Source of the DNA: Ignisphaera aggregans DSM 17230
GTDB lineage: Archaea > Thermoproteota > Thermoprotei_A > Sulfolobales > Ignisphaeraceae
Length of the DNA: 64,000 nucleotides
Direction: 5' to 3'
Assembly (NCBI GenBank): GCA_000145985.1
Contig: CP002098.1
Location: 1,530,501 to 1,594,500 of the forward strand
Below, in pieces: positions 8,098-17,050 of this stretch. A model generated the notes under the pieces. That model saw only the letters and a program-made list of their open reading frames with translations, made no database searches and was not told the origin of the DNA. Position 1 is the stretch's first letter. The number at the start of each line of letters is the position of its first letter. A program made the position numbers and the translations under genes.

Positions 8098-8601
8098 CTA
8101 TCTAGATCCTATATATCTTTTAACGATGGGTATAATGATTATAGCTCCAGCCATATTAACCACAAGTTCTCCCGGTATAACAGATATAAACATTGGTAGT
8201 GGTTCTCCTATCTTTGCTATAGATGAGAATAGTATTATCCCTATAAATATCCCCACAACAACAGTATCTATAACAGCTATTAGTGGTAGTAACCATTTTC
8301 TATAGCCAAACGCTCTACCCATAGCATAGTTTATAATGCTGTATGTAAATGTGCATAGAGTTCCTATAGCCATATCCCATATACCGTAGAACGATATTAG
8401 ATTTGCTATTAGAGTTCCTATGGTTAGCCCTAGAACAGCTTCAAAACCCATTACATATGGCAGTGGGTTTAGCATATCAGCTACTCTTATCTGCCATGGA
8501 CCAAAGCTTATACCTGGCAACATCCATACAAGTGCTATATACATAGCAGCTATAGCTATCCCGTATAACACCCTTAGATTTATCTTTATAGATCTAGACA
8601 T
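8098..8601 (-). CDS. QueT-family S-component of an ECF transporter (queuosine/archaeosine precursor uptake)
   Basis: 167 residues with about five membrane helices. The N-terminal pattern ISFGPWQIRVADMLNPLPY followed by the GLTIGTLIANL block matches the QueT family, in which the substrate-binding S-subunit of an energy-coupling-factor transporter takes up a deazapurine precursor of queuosine. In an archaeon the product would more likely feed archaeosine. It is divergent from an ATPase and a T-component (8731, 9455) that would complete the transporter. Substrate is inferred from family. Confidence 0.82.
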   Translation of the reverse strand: MSRSIKINLRVLYGIAIAAMYIALVWMLPGISFGPWQIRVADMLNPLPYVMGFEAVLGLTIGTLIANLISFYGIWDMAIGTLCTFTYSIINYAMGRAFGYRKWLLPLIAVIDTVVVGIFIGIILFSSIAKIGEPLPMFISVIPGELVVNMAGAIIIIPIVKRYIGSR

Positions 8602-8730
8602 ATCTTTCGCCTAGCTAAATAGCCATGAAATATCTATACCTAGTCAATACCTCTCCACTTTATGGATAGCCTAAAAAGCTTTTGTATAACAGTATATCTA
8701 TGTCTATAAATCAATACTCTGTGATCAGTA

Positions 8731-9462
8731 TTGTCAATAGATATTAGGAATCTTAGTGTTGATATAGGTACTAAGAAGATTTTGAGCAATATATCGATAT
8801 CCTTTGGTAGTGGTCTCCACATAGTTTTTGGGAGAAATGGTGCTGGAAAAACCACTCTGTTTAGAGCTATAGCTGGTTTGATTAAGTTTTCTGGAGATAT
8901 ACTGGTTAATGGCGTTAGTATTAGGAGTCTCGGTAGAAGAGAGCTGTCGAAGGTTATTGGATATGTATGGCAGAATCCCTACTATGGATTTATAGAGACA
9001 TCTGTAAAGGCGGAGATAGAGGCTATTCTAAATATACTTGGTGTTGAGGGTGATTGGAGTATTGCTGAGATTCTAGTGCCTAGATATCTATGGGATAGAG
9101 ATCCATCTACGCTTAGCGGTGGTGAGGCTAGGAGAGTATCTATAGCATCTGTATTGATAGCAGATCAACCTATATGGCTATTAGATGAACCTTTTACTAA
9201 TCTTGATAGCGATGGTGTTGAGGCTCTGCTTAGAGTTATAGATATGGGTAGGAGGAAGGGAAAGACAATTGTTATAGCTTTGCATGAGACGTTCTATGCA
9301 TATCTATTGAAGCCAGATACAGTTACTATACTCGATGGTGGGAGGGTTGTGTATAGAGATGTGTGGAGCTCTATAGAAGACTCAATACTTAGGAGATACG
9401 GCTTAATCCCAATTGGTGATATATGTGCTGGATATAGTCATAGAAGAGATACTCATGTTTAG
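8731..9462 (+). CDS. ECF transporter ATPase (EcfA-like)
   Basis: An ABC ATPase of 243 residues. Walker A is GRNGAGKTT (about residues 34-42), the Q-loop YVWQNPYYG is near 84-92, the signature LSGGEARRV near 129-137, Walker B IWLLDEPF near 147-154, and the switch His in ALHET. ECF ATPases drive S-component transporters with EcfT. The start is TTG; TATAAA-like sequence about 25 bases upstream (8704-8709) suggests an almost leaderless message. There is only one ATPase gene, so a homodimer is expected. The 3' end overlaps the T-component start. Confidence 0.9.
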   Translation: MSIDIRNLSVDIGTKKILSNISISFGSGLHIVFGRNGAGKTTLFRAIAGLIKFSGDILVNGVSIRSLGRRELSKVIGYVWQNPYYGFIETSVKAEIEAILNILGVEGDWSIAEILVPRYLWDRDPSTLSGGEARRVSIASVLIADQPIWLLDEPFTNLDSDGVEALLRVIDMGRRKGKTIVIALHETFYAYLLKPDTVTILDGGRVVYRDVWSSIEDSILRRYGLIPIGDICAGYSHRRDTHV

Positions 9463-9991
9463 AGAGAGGTATAGACCGAGGAAAGATGTTTTCTATATAG
9501 AGCTAATAGCTATGGCAATATCAATAGCATTTCCATATATAGTCAAAGACATTATAGTTGCAACTATATACAGCTTTCTATATCCATTAACACTAGCTAT
9601 ACTAGGTCTAAGAAAATCATCTCTATATACACTAGCATCATACGCACTACTAACACTATTCCTAATACCAATGGCAGTAGTCTTCCACGGGGATATAGAA
9701 AATGTCTATAGATTCACATTGGTAGCACTATCAACACTATCCATAGGAATACTAATACTATCAACACTACACCCAACAATATTCAGAAACAACATATATC
9801 TATACCTATTAGCAATAATGCTAAACAACACATTGAAAGAGGTAAGAGATATAGCAACAGTATTCAGAGCAAAGGGAGAACAAGGACTAAAGCTATACAC
9901 AAGAATAATAATAACATCGATAATAATAACATTCACAAAAATAGAAACACTAATAGACTCACTAAAAGCTCGGGGAATAGAAATAGAATAG
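9455..9991 (+). CDS. EcfT-like membrane component of the ECF transporter
   Basis: About 178 residues with several membrane helices and a C-terminal coupling segment. The motif SLKARG near the C-terminus and the earlier VFRAKG match the paired A-R-G coupling motifs of EcfT that contact the ATPases. The ATG at 9455 overlaps the ATPase stop by 8 bases; an ATG at 9413 is possible but would overlap by 50. Together with EcfA and the QueT-like S-component it makes a complete transporter. Confidence 0.85.
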   Translation: MFRERYRPRKDVFYIELIAMAISIAFPYIVKDIIVATIYSFLYPLTLAILGLRKSSLYTLASYALLTLFLIPMAVVFHGDIENVYRFTLVALSTLSIGILILSTLHPTIFRNNIYLYLLAIMLNNTLKEVRDIATVFRAKGEQGLKLYTRIIITSIIITFTKIETLIDSLKARGIEIE

Positions 9992-10693
9992 CTAGACAGA
10001 TCTAGTAGAAACAGAAACAACACCAGAGCTAGTCACAACAGATATGAATATGGACATAGATGTAGATGCAGATACTATGTATACATCTACATAGGCATCC
10101 TGGAGATTTCCTGGCCCTGTATATCTCACGCTACCTGTTTCTTGGATTTTGAAGGGAATGATAGAGATATTTAGCTGTCCACCTGCTGGAAGAGGATATG
10201 GAAGTATTGATGTATTAGCTTTTGATAGTAACATATATCCAGCCCCATTTGCATTTTTCGGTCCTGATGAATATACCAATCTTGTTTGAGTCTGTCGACC
10301 TATTCTAACAACAGCGATAACATTGTATGTATAGGTATAGCTATAGTTGTAGACAATAACTATGCCTGTTATAAGCACAGATTCTGGACATCTATTGTAA
10401 ATGGCTAGATTTACATCTTCGTATATAGCTATGTTATATGTTATTAGATTTCCTGTAGAAATTTGTGTCGAGTTTTCATATTTGGGCATATGTGTATATA
10501 TAGCATCTATACAGGAGGTAAATCTGTATGTTTTTGTCTGTTTCTCTAGTTTGGATAATATGTTTTCTGTGTAGCTATATATTCTATCTATTGTTGTTAT
10601 TGCTAGCCACATGAATATTATCATCATTATGATTATGAATACTCCTCCAACTATGCTTCCAACAGATCTTCTATATCTTTGATGCCATTGCAT
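9992..10693 (-). CDS. Pilin-like secreted protein with N-terminal membrane helix
   Basis: 233 residues. A short basic N-terminus (RYRRSVGS) precedes a single hydrophobic helix (GGVFIIIMMIIFMWLAITTI), then a beta-rich extracellular domain with N-x-S/T sequons and two Cys. This is the shape of minor type IV pilins. It is tightly coupled to the next pilin-like gene (23-base overlap) and back to back with the T4P machinery at 11284-15099. Class III cleavage site is plausible but not canonical. Confidence 0.65.
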   Translation of the reverse strand: MQWHQRYRRSVGSIVGGVFIIIMMIIFMWLAITTIDRIYSYTENILSKLEKQTKTYRFTSCIDAIYTHMPKYENSTQISTGNLITYNIAIYEDVNLAIYNRCPESVLITGIVIVYNYSYTYTYNVIAVVRIGRQTQTRLVYSSGPKNANGAGYMLLSKANTSILPYPLPAGGQLNISIIPFKIQETGSVRYTGPGNLQDAYVDVYIVSASTSMSIFISVVTSSGVVSVSTRSV

Positions 10694-11186
10694 ATATCTC
10701 TCCCCCGCTATAAATAATCTTTATGTTGCATAGGACGCAGCTGGCTGTTGGGCATGGGCATTGTATTGATGCTATTGATAGCTGTGGGACATATACCCTG
10801 TTTACACCGTTTATAGTGTCTCTTGAGCCGTCGTCTCTATATAGTGTGCATATTGTTAGTGTTTCGTTTATGTATACAGCATATATCTGTATTGCTTGGC
10901 TTCCTGTAGCTATTATTGTCACAATATTGTTGTTTCTATCTATGTGGCTCACCATAATATCTATAGAGCCTCCCTCTACAGCTGTAAGTCTTGTTGCCAA
11001 GGCGCTGTAGTATCTATCTGCAATACTGTTTATGTATAGAACCATTGTCGCTCCTATGACAAGAGTTATTATTATCATTATAATTGTTGCTGTATATTCG
11101 CTAACAGCTCTCAAACTATCACCAGAGAAACTATCTCTTTTCCAGAGATATAAAGATATGTATATATAGTCTCTCTCCAGCTCCAT
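10671..11186 (-). CDS. Pilin-like protein with Cys-rich C-terminal region
   Basis: 171 residues. After about 25 polar residues comes the hydrophobic helix (EYTATIIMIIITLVIGATMV) typical of type IV pilins. The outer domain ends in a Cys cluster (CPCPTASCVLC). The start may be later than 11186, for example nearer the helix, but no internal ATG offers a better site. Divergent from the major-type pilin at 11284; probably a minor subunit of the same filament. Confidence 0.65.
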   Translation of the reverse strand: MELERDYIYISLYLWKRDSFSGDSLRAVSEYTATIIMIIITLVIGATMVLYINSIADRYYSALATRLTAVEGGSIDIMVSHIDRNNNIVTIIATGSQAIQIYAVYINETLTICTLYRDDGSRDTINGVNRVYVPQLSIASIQCPCPTASCVLCNIKIIYSGGEIYAMASKI

Positions 11187-11283
11187 AAAACGAAAACCCC
11201 TATTTCAAATCTATATAGCTCAGCAAACGCCAGCAAAACGCTGGATAATACATTCTGCAATAAAAGTATATCGCGGTGAAAAT

Positions 11284-11709
11284 ATGTATCTAAAGAGAGC
11301 TATATCGCCAATAGTAGCAACAATACTACTGATACTGATATCTATAGCTGCAGGAGTTATCCTATGGCTATGGATATCAGGATTCATAGCACAAACACCA
11401 ACAGCACAACCAGCACTAGCTGAGAGGATAAGGATAGAAGCTGTAAAGGTTAATACAACACATATAACCATATATGTGAGAAACCTCGGCAATTTAGATG
11501 TAACAATCTCATCTGCATATATACTCGATATAGGTGGTGTAGTTATGGACTTTCTCAATATAAGTAAGACTACAATACCTCCAGGCGAGGTTAGACCTGT
11601 TTCAGCACAAGTTGACACATCTTCACCATATAGATCTGGGTATAGCTATATGGTGAAGGTTGTTACATCAAGTGGTGTTGAGGCTCAATATGTATTTGTT
11701 TGGCCATAG
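11284..11709 (+). CDS. Type IV pilin (archaeal Pilin_N/DUF1628 type)
   Basis: 141 residues. MYLKRA is followed by ISPIVATILLILISIAAGVI, the classic archaeal pilin N-terminus (K-R-A/G cleavage, then the conserved I-x-P-I-x-A-T-I helix). A beta domain (ITIYVRNLGNLDVTISSAYI) follows. The ATG has a GGTG ribosome site 5 bases upstream. It heads the ATPase-platform operon at 11773-15099 and is likely the main subunit of that pilus. Confidence 0.88.
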   Translation: MYLKRAISPIVATILLILISIAAGVILWLWISGFIAQTPTAQPALAERIRIEAVKVNTTHITIYVRNLGNLDVTISSAYILDIGGVVMDFLNISKTTIPPGEVRPVSAQVDTSSPYRSGYSYMVKVVTSSGVEAQYVFVWP

Positions 11710-11772
11710 ATATAGCTAGACCTAAACATATATAAATCATTTTTATCTCTGTATTTCCTAGGTCTGTGTGCT

Positions 11773-13320
11773 ATGGCTGTAGAAGGTATTAGGGTTTTAG
11801 AGAGATATAGTGTTGGTTTTAATAATCTTGTTTCTGTTTCTATTTTAGAGGATTTTCATGGGAAGCATATATATGTTGTTGATGAGCCTAAGCTTGATGA
11901 GGATTCCTCTAAGTTTCTTGAATATGTATACAACTTTATTCTAGGTGATGTCAATCTTCTTAGGAGGGTAACATCTTTCTCTAGTTTTGATGAGGGTTTT
12001 GAGCCTGTTAGGAGTATTGTTGTTGATATATGTAGAAAACTTTATAGGAGGTGCAAGTTCTCTGACGATATTCTTACAGCTGTTGTATACTATATACTGA
12101 GGGATTTTGTTGGATATGGAGAGATAGATCCCTTTCTTAGGGATCCAAATATAGAGGATATTACATGTGATGGTGTTGGAATACCTATATATGTCTTCCA
12201 CTCATCCTATGAGTGGCTAGAGACAAATAAGATACTGAGTCATTTACAGCTTGAGAAGGTTGTTAGGAGGCTTGCATATAGAGCTGGTAGAGAGGTTAGT
12301 GTTGCTCAGCCTATTGTAGAGGGTATTCTTAGGCCAGAGGGCTATAGGGTTCATATAGCTCTAGATACAGTTTCTCTAAGGGGGCACAGCTTTACTATTA
12401 GAAGATTTAGAGAGTTTCCATATACAATAGTAGATCTTATTACTAGAGGTATGATTGATCCCGGTATAGCTGCTCTCCTATGGCTTGTGGCAGAGAATAG
12501 ACAGGGGATAATATTCTATGGACCTACAGGCTCTGGAAAAACAACTCTTTTAAATGCAATTGCTATGCTGATACCTCCAGAGCTAAAGATTGTAACTGTA
12601 GAGGATACTCCTGAGATAAGACTTCCACTACACGATAACTGGGTATCAACCGTGACAAGACTTAGCAACGATCCACATATACAGAGTATTACTCTTCAGA
12701 CACAGGTTGAATCTGCTATGAGACAGAGACCAGATATACTTATACTTGGTGAGATAAGATCTAGAGAGGCATACAGCTTTTTCCAAGCTGTTTCAACAGG
12801 TCATGGAGGGCTTACAACAGTTCATGCAGAAAGTGTTGAGTCTTTGATAAAAAGACTTGTTGCACCCCCTATGAGTGTCCCAAAGGCATTGGTATCAACA
12901 TCTAAGCTATTTGTACAGGTTAGAAGAATTGTTGAGCAAGGCAAGGTTATTAGAAGGGTTCCATATATACATGAGGTTGATGATTATGATCCTATATCAG
13001 ATAGGATTATAGTGAAGACATTAGCTATATTTAATGGTGAGAGAGGTAGATGGTTTATAGATTTAAAGAGTAGTAAGACTCTTAGAGATATAGCTGAAAA
13101 TATATTGGTTAGCTATAGCGATGTTATTGAGGATCTATATAGAAGAGCACAAATACTTCTCTATGCATATAAATCTAATCTCGATCTAGTCTCTCTACAC
13201 ATACTTGCAAGAAGATATAGAAGAAATCCTGAGGAGACATATAGAGAGGTGTTGAAGAGTCTTGGAGGTATGGCATATGAGTTTGAAATTCTTGAAAAAG
13301 TTGAGAGAAAAACTATCTGA
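11773..13320 (+). CDS. Type IV pilus assembly ATPase (T4P machine 2)
   Basis: A 515-residue secretion ATPase of the VirB11/TadA/FlaI superfamily. The Walker A motif GPTGSGKTT is near residues 255-263, Walker B ILILGEIRS near 322-330, and the family box STGHGGLTTVHAES near 342-355. The IEDITCDGVG block is shared with the ATPases at 129 and 29464. It drives subunit insertion from the cytoplasm with the platform proteins directly downstream. Function as assembly motor is known for the family; the filament type (adhesive or UV-inducible style) cannot be told. Confidence 0.92.
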   Translation: MAVEGIRVLERYSVGFNNLVSVSILEDFHGKHIYVVDEPKLDEDSSKFLEYVYNFILGDVNLLRRVTSFSSFDEGFEPVRSIVVDICRKLYRRCKFSDDILTAVVYYILRDFVGYGEIDPFLRDPNIEDITCDGVGIPIYVFHSSYEWLETNKILSHLQLEKVVRRLAYRAGREVSVAQPIVEGILRPEGYRVHIALDTVSLRGHSFTIRRFREFPYTIVDLITRGMIDPGIAALLWLVAENRQGIIFYGPTGSGKTTLLNAIAMLIPPELKIVTVEDTPEIRLPLHDNWVSTVTRLSNDPHIQSITLQTQVESAMRQRPDILILGEIRSREAYSFFQAVSTGHGGLTTVHAESVESLIKRLVAPPMSVPKALVSTSKLFVQVRRIVEQGKVIRRVPYIHEVDDYDPISDRIIVKTLAIFNGERGRWFIDLKSSKTLRDIAENILVSYSDVIEDLYRRAQILLYAYKSNLDLVSLHILARRYRRNPEETYREVLKSLGGMAYEFEILEKVERKTI

Positions 13321-14194
13321 TGCTCTATACATATCTCTAAAACCCTTTGAATTCCTGATATATTCTATCTATAGATATATTGATCCAAAGCTTGAGATAT
13401 ATGTTATTGGCTCAGGAATATCTCCGAGCATCAATAGATATGTATATATATCATCACTAGCAATGCTAGTATCGCTAATAGCGGTCTTCATCATATCATC
13501 TATATATACGATCTATGTATTTGGTATAGCTATACCTATAGCTATAACAGCTTCAGCTATACTCTCTATAGCAACAATATTTCTAGTATTGGCTATGGTC
13601 ATAGCTATACCCAGGATAATGTACTCTAATAGATCACGTATATTGGAGTCCAAGGCAATACTTCTTCTAATGGCTATATCTCTACTCAGTGCCTCTGGTC
13701 TAGATATATATAGTGTTTTTGAGAGAATACCAAATATTCTTGGTGAGAGCTATAAATATTTCTCTATTGAGATAGATAGAGCTAGATATATGGTTAGAGC
13801 TGGTATACCTATAGACAAGGTTTTTAGTGATATAGCTAGAATAACCCCTTCCCAAATCCTTAGAGAGCTCTTCTCAGGTCTCTCATCATTTTCTAGAGTT
13901 GGTGGTGATCTTGGAAAAGTTGTTGAAGGGGTTTTGACAAGGTATATATCTAGATATGAGTTAGAGGTTGAGAGGATAGCAAATACATTGAGTGTATATA
14001 CCGAGATATATGTAGCTATATCACTACTAATACCTGTACTAATAGGTTCTCTAGCTATGATATTCCTAATATATCCAATTGGAGGAATATCGTTTGAAGC
14101 AATAATGTTTCTCTCAACATTTATCCTCATACCAGTTTCATCTCTTGTAATAGCGGTATTAGCAGATGTAGCTGTATCGAGGTTTAGGCCATGA
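13277..14194 (+). CDS. T4P platform protein, first half (TadB-like T2SF protein)
   Basis: 305 residues from the ATG at 13277, which has GGAGGT seven bases upstream; the gene overlaps the ATPase 3' end by 44 bases. Two membrane helices lie around residues 55-115 and two at the C-terminus, with a helical cytosolic T2SF domain between (about 140-240). Archaeal platform proteins of this type are normally single chains of 500-600 residues with two T2SF domains, like the one at 31098. Here the two halves are separate genes, as in bacterial TadB/TadC. Confidence 0.85.
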   Translation: MSLKFLKKLREKLSDALYISLKPFEFLIYSIYRYIDPKLEIYVIGSGISPSINRYVYISSLAMLVSLIAVFIISSIYTIYVFGIAIPIAITASAILSIATIFLVLAMVIAIPRIMYSNRSRILESKAILLLMAISLLSASGLDIYSVFERIPNILGESYKYFSIEIDRARYMVRAGIPIDKVFSDIARITPSQILRELFSGLSSFSRVGGDLGKVVEGVLTRYISRYELEVERIANTLSVYTEIYVAISLLIPVLIGSLAMIFLIYPIGGISFEAIMFLSTFILIPVSSLVIAVLADVAVSRFRP

Positions 14195-15099
14195 GTATTA
14201 GGGGTAGAGATATTTATATGGCTATAGCTATAGCTGTTCTAATGATAGCTATCTACATTGTCATGCCATCGCTAATAGCTATATTCATAGGCTTTGATAT
14301 GTATAGAAGGTTTACCTCTATAAAGATCTATATATCTAGAGGAGCAATACCATTTCCAGTTCTTGCATCTTCAGCTACATATCTATTGATAAGCACTATA
14401 ATCTCCATAGCATCTGAATCTCTATACTTTATCTATAGAAATAGAATGGTTTTGATCAATATGCTTAGGAAGCAGGTACTGGATTTTATACCTCTTACAT
14501 CTTCATATGTTGCAACAGGTGCATCTCTACTCACATCTCTTGAGGAATCGGCAAAAATTATTGGGAGACCTCTAAGTGACTATGTATATAGATATGTTGA
14601 GTTTGTTAAGATGGGTAGAGACCCTGTGGAATCCTTTGATGAGTGTTTCAAGATTTTTCCAAGTGATTTAAGAGCTATTCTATCGTCTATAGCTATAGCT
14701 ATAACTAGTGGTGGAAGGGTATCAGAGATGCTTATGTATGCAGATAGATATAGTAGACAGATGGCAAGACTTGAGGAGCTTAGGAGGAATAGGATTGAGG
14801 GATATAAAGCAGTTATATTTTTAGCTATAGTAGCATTTATCATAAGTGCAATTGTAACCCTGGTACTGCTAAAGACAATGACTAGAATAGCTATTGGAAC
14901 ACCTCTAATAACAGGTTCTATAGATATTGCAGAAGTTGTAACACACTACTATATCTCTTCAATAGTATTAATAGTTATATCATCTATAGCTATATCGAGA
15001 ATTGTCTATGGCGATGTGGTACACGCATATAAATATATATCAATAATTTCTCTCCTATCAGGAATAGTATTCTCAATAACATTTCTATATATATTCTAA
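14191..15099 (+). CDS. T4P platform protein, second half (TadC-like T2SF protein)
   Basis: 302 residues with two N-terminal membrane helices, a cytosolic T2SF domain (about 105-200; includes EESAKIIGRPLSDYV and ITSGGRVSEML, the typical GG segment), and C-terminal helices. The ATG overlaps the stop of the first half by 4 bases (ATGA), so the two chains are made together and probably form a heteromer replacing the fused platform protein. Last gene of T4P operon 2. Confidence 0.85.
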   Translation: MSIRGRDIYMAIAIAVLMIAIYIVMPSLIAIFIGFDMYRRFTSIKIYISRGAIPFPVLASSATYLLISTIISIASESLYFIYRNRMVLINMLRKQVLDFIPLTSSYVATGASLLTSLEESAKIIGRPLSDYVYRYVEFVKMGRDPVESFDECFKIFPSDLRAILSSIAIAITSGGRVSEMLMYADRYSRQMARLEELRRNRIEGYKAVIFLAIVAFIISAIVTLVLLKTMTRIAIGTPLITGSIDIAEVVTHYYISSIVLIVISSIAISRIVYGDVVHAYKYISIISLLSGIVFSITFLYIF

Positions 15100-15147
15100 C
15101 TCTTGATAAAGCTTATTAATTAGAACATCTTCCTAGGCACTAAGGCG

Positions 15148-15873
15148 GTGCTATTGGCTATAAAAGTTGTCTCCTTTGATGTTTGGGGAACTCTACTAGA
15201 TACTGATAAGATGTTCAATGCTATTATATCTCAGCTATCAAATACCCTGGGTATTGATGTTGATAGAGTTGGAAATATTTTGCTATCTGTATATAGTGAT
15301 GTAAAGGATTTGAGGAGGTATGGTGATGTAGATGGATTTGAAATTGTTATGTTATCACAGAAAATGCTTGCTGATAGACTTGGTATTGATGTTGAGAGAA
15401 TATCTATGGCTATAGAAAATACATTTAGTTCTATAGATCCAAATAGTCTTCTATACAGCGATACTCTATCCTCTCTAGAGATTCTAAAAAGACTTGGATT
15501 TAGAATAGGGATTATTGGAAATACTGTTTTCTGGGGAAGCATATGTACCAGAAGACTGCTTAGGGAGACAGGGATATCTAGATATATAGAGATACAGGTA
15601 TTCTCAGATGAGCTTAGGATACAGAAACCAGATAGAAGGATATTTCTAGAGTTCTGTAGAAAGCTAGATGTTAAACCATATGAGGTTATACATATTGGGG
15701 ATAGCGTTATAGAGGATATAGGGGGAGCACTATCATCAGGTATGAAAGCTATATACATAGATAGAAATGGTACTACTCTAGGTGGGGCAAGGTATATAGC
15801 TATAAAGAGTCTTGGCATAGGGATAATAAGAACACTTAACGATATAGCTAATATCATTGAGGAACTAAGCTAG
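15148..15873 (+). CDS. HAD-superfamily hydrolase
   Basis: 241 residues with the haloacid-dehalogenase motifs in order: nucleophile block SFDVWGTLLD at the N-terminus, IIGNT (motif II), QKPDRRIF with the motif III lysine, and IGDSVIEDIGGA (motif IV Asp). A helical cap lies between motifs I and II. Such enzymes dephosphorylate small metabolites; the substrate cannot be told. Start is a GTG at 15148 or TTG at 15154, both behind an AAGGCGGTG stretch. Stand-alone gene. Confidence 0.85.
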   Translation: MLLAIKVVSFDVWGTLLDTDKMFNAIISQLSNTLGIDVDRVGNILLSVYSDVKDLRRYGDVDGFEIVMLSQKMLADRLGIDVERISMAIENTFSSIDPNSLLYSDTLSSLEILKRLGFRIGIIGNTVFWGSICTRRLLRETGISRYIEIQVFSDELRIQKPDRRIFLEFCRKLDVKPYEVIHIGDSVIEDIGGALSSGMKAIYIDRNGTTLGGARYIAIKSLGIGIIRTLNDIANIIEELS

Positions 15874-15922
15874 CTAAAGCTATAGTTATCACTATCAATA
15901 ATCGGGTTGCTGAGGAATTGCT

Positions 15923-16845
15923 ATGGATATAGCTATATTTGTGATATGTATAGCTATTGCCATAACAATGATATTTAGAGGCTATAATATAGCTCTATCC
16001 ATAGGTATAGCAACACTTCTCTATACATTAACTATATTTGGTTTAGATTCTATCAATGTTATTATTAGTGCTATAGATATGTCCTTAGCAAATACACTTC
16101 TAGCACTACTATCAGCAATGTTTCTCGCAGGTCTATACTCATCGACAAAAGCTTCAAAAGAACTTGTAGAGTCTATGGCATCTATAAGCCCAAGAGCTTC
16201 ATCTATAGCTATACCTATGGCAATAGGTCTTCTACCAATGCCTGCAGGTGCATATGTATCTGCTGCTCTTGTTGATGAGCTATACAATAGATTTGGTCTT
16301 AACTCTATTCAAAAGACTTTTATTAACTATTGGTATAGACATGTATGGGTATCTATATGGCCCTTGTATCAAGTTGTAATACTATCTTCAGCTATATTGA
16401 ATATTCCTATTAGGGATATTGTTCTTAATAATATTCCTATAGCTATTGCATATATCTTATCCGGTACAATAGTATTTCTCCACATATATAGAAATAGGAA
16501 TACTGTTTATGGTGGTAGAAGGGTGTTTAGGGGGCTGATACATCTATGGCCATTTATACTAATAGCATTATTCTCCATAGCTCTAGACATAAATATAGCT
16601 TTATCAATAGCAATAACATCTATACTATTCATAGCTATATACAGACCATCTAAAGAGAATATCTATAGAGCTATTAGATATATGTTTAACCCAACTATTA
16701 TAGGGCTCATAATATTTTCATTCATTTTTAGTAGAGCTATAGAGAGAAGCAATATCGCATATAGCTTCGCATCAATATTTAAGGGATATGAAGCTCTAGC
16801 ACTATTTCTAACACCATTTACAATAGTTCTTGCAACAGGCTTTGA
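15923..16845 (+). pseudogene. DUF401-type membrane transporter, 5' part, split by insertion element
   Basis: About 308 codons of a polytopic membrane protein with the DUF401 hallmark GLLPMPAGAYVSAALV (near residue 105). The frame continues 28 bases into the insertion element before a stop at 16871. The missing C-terminus is found intact on the other side of the element at 18277-18511. Joining 16845 to 18277 restores a frame of 1158 bases (385 residues, a normal length for this family) and reads TGFEFAILAFSPL across the joint. DUF401 members are putative permeases of unknown substrate. The interrupted copy probably makes no functional protein. Confidence 0.85.
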
Positions 16846-16930
16846 ATTTATAACCAAAAGCTTCACCCTCTAGGGCGAGGATGGATGCCTATAAGCTCTA
16901 GCTGTTTTAGTTAGTAGATAGTAGTTAGCT

Positions 16931-17050
16931 ATGAAGTTGAAATGCCCTAAATGTGACTATATATGGGAATATAAGGGTAGGAATCCATACTATGCTACAT
17001 GCCCTAGGTGTTTGAGGAAGGTCAGCATAGCTAGGTATAGGGTTGAATGA
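16931..17050 (+). CDS. Small zinc-ribbon protein encoded by the insertion element
   Basis: 39 residues with two CPxC knuckles (MKLKCPKCDYIW and ATCPRCLRKV), forming a minimal zinc ribbon. Its stop overlaps the tnpB start by 4 bases (ATGA), so the two are translated together. Small zinc-ribbon frames of this kind accompany some crenarchaeal tnpB elements. It may act as an accessory or regulatory DNA/RNA-binding factor, but its role is unknown. Confidence 0.75.
   Translation: MKLKCPKCDYIWEYKGRNPYYATCPRCLRKVSIARYRVE

Noticed and set aside
11220-11618. 132-residue minus-strand frame over the pilin gene
   Set aside because: It is antisense to a clear pilin with signal peptide and ribosome site; its own sequence shows no motif.
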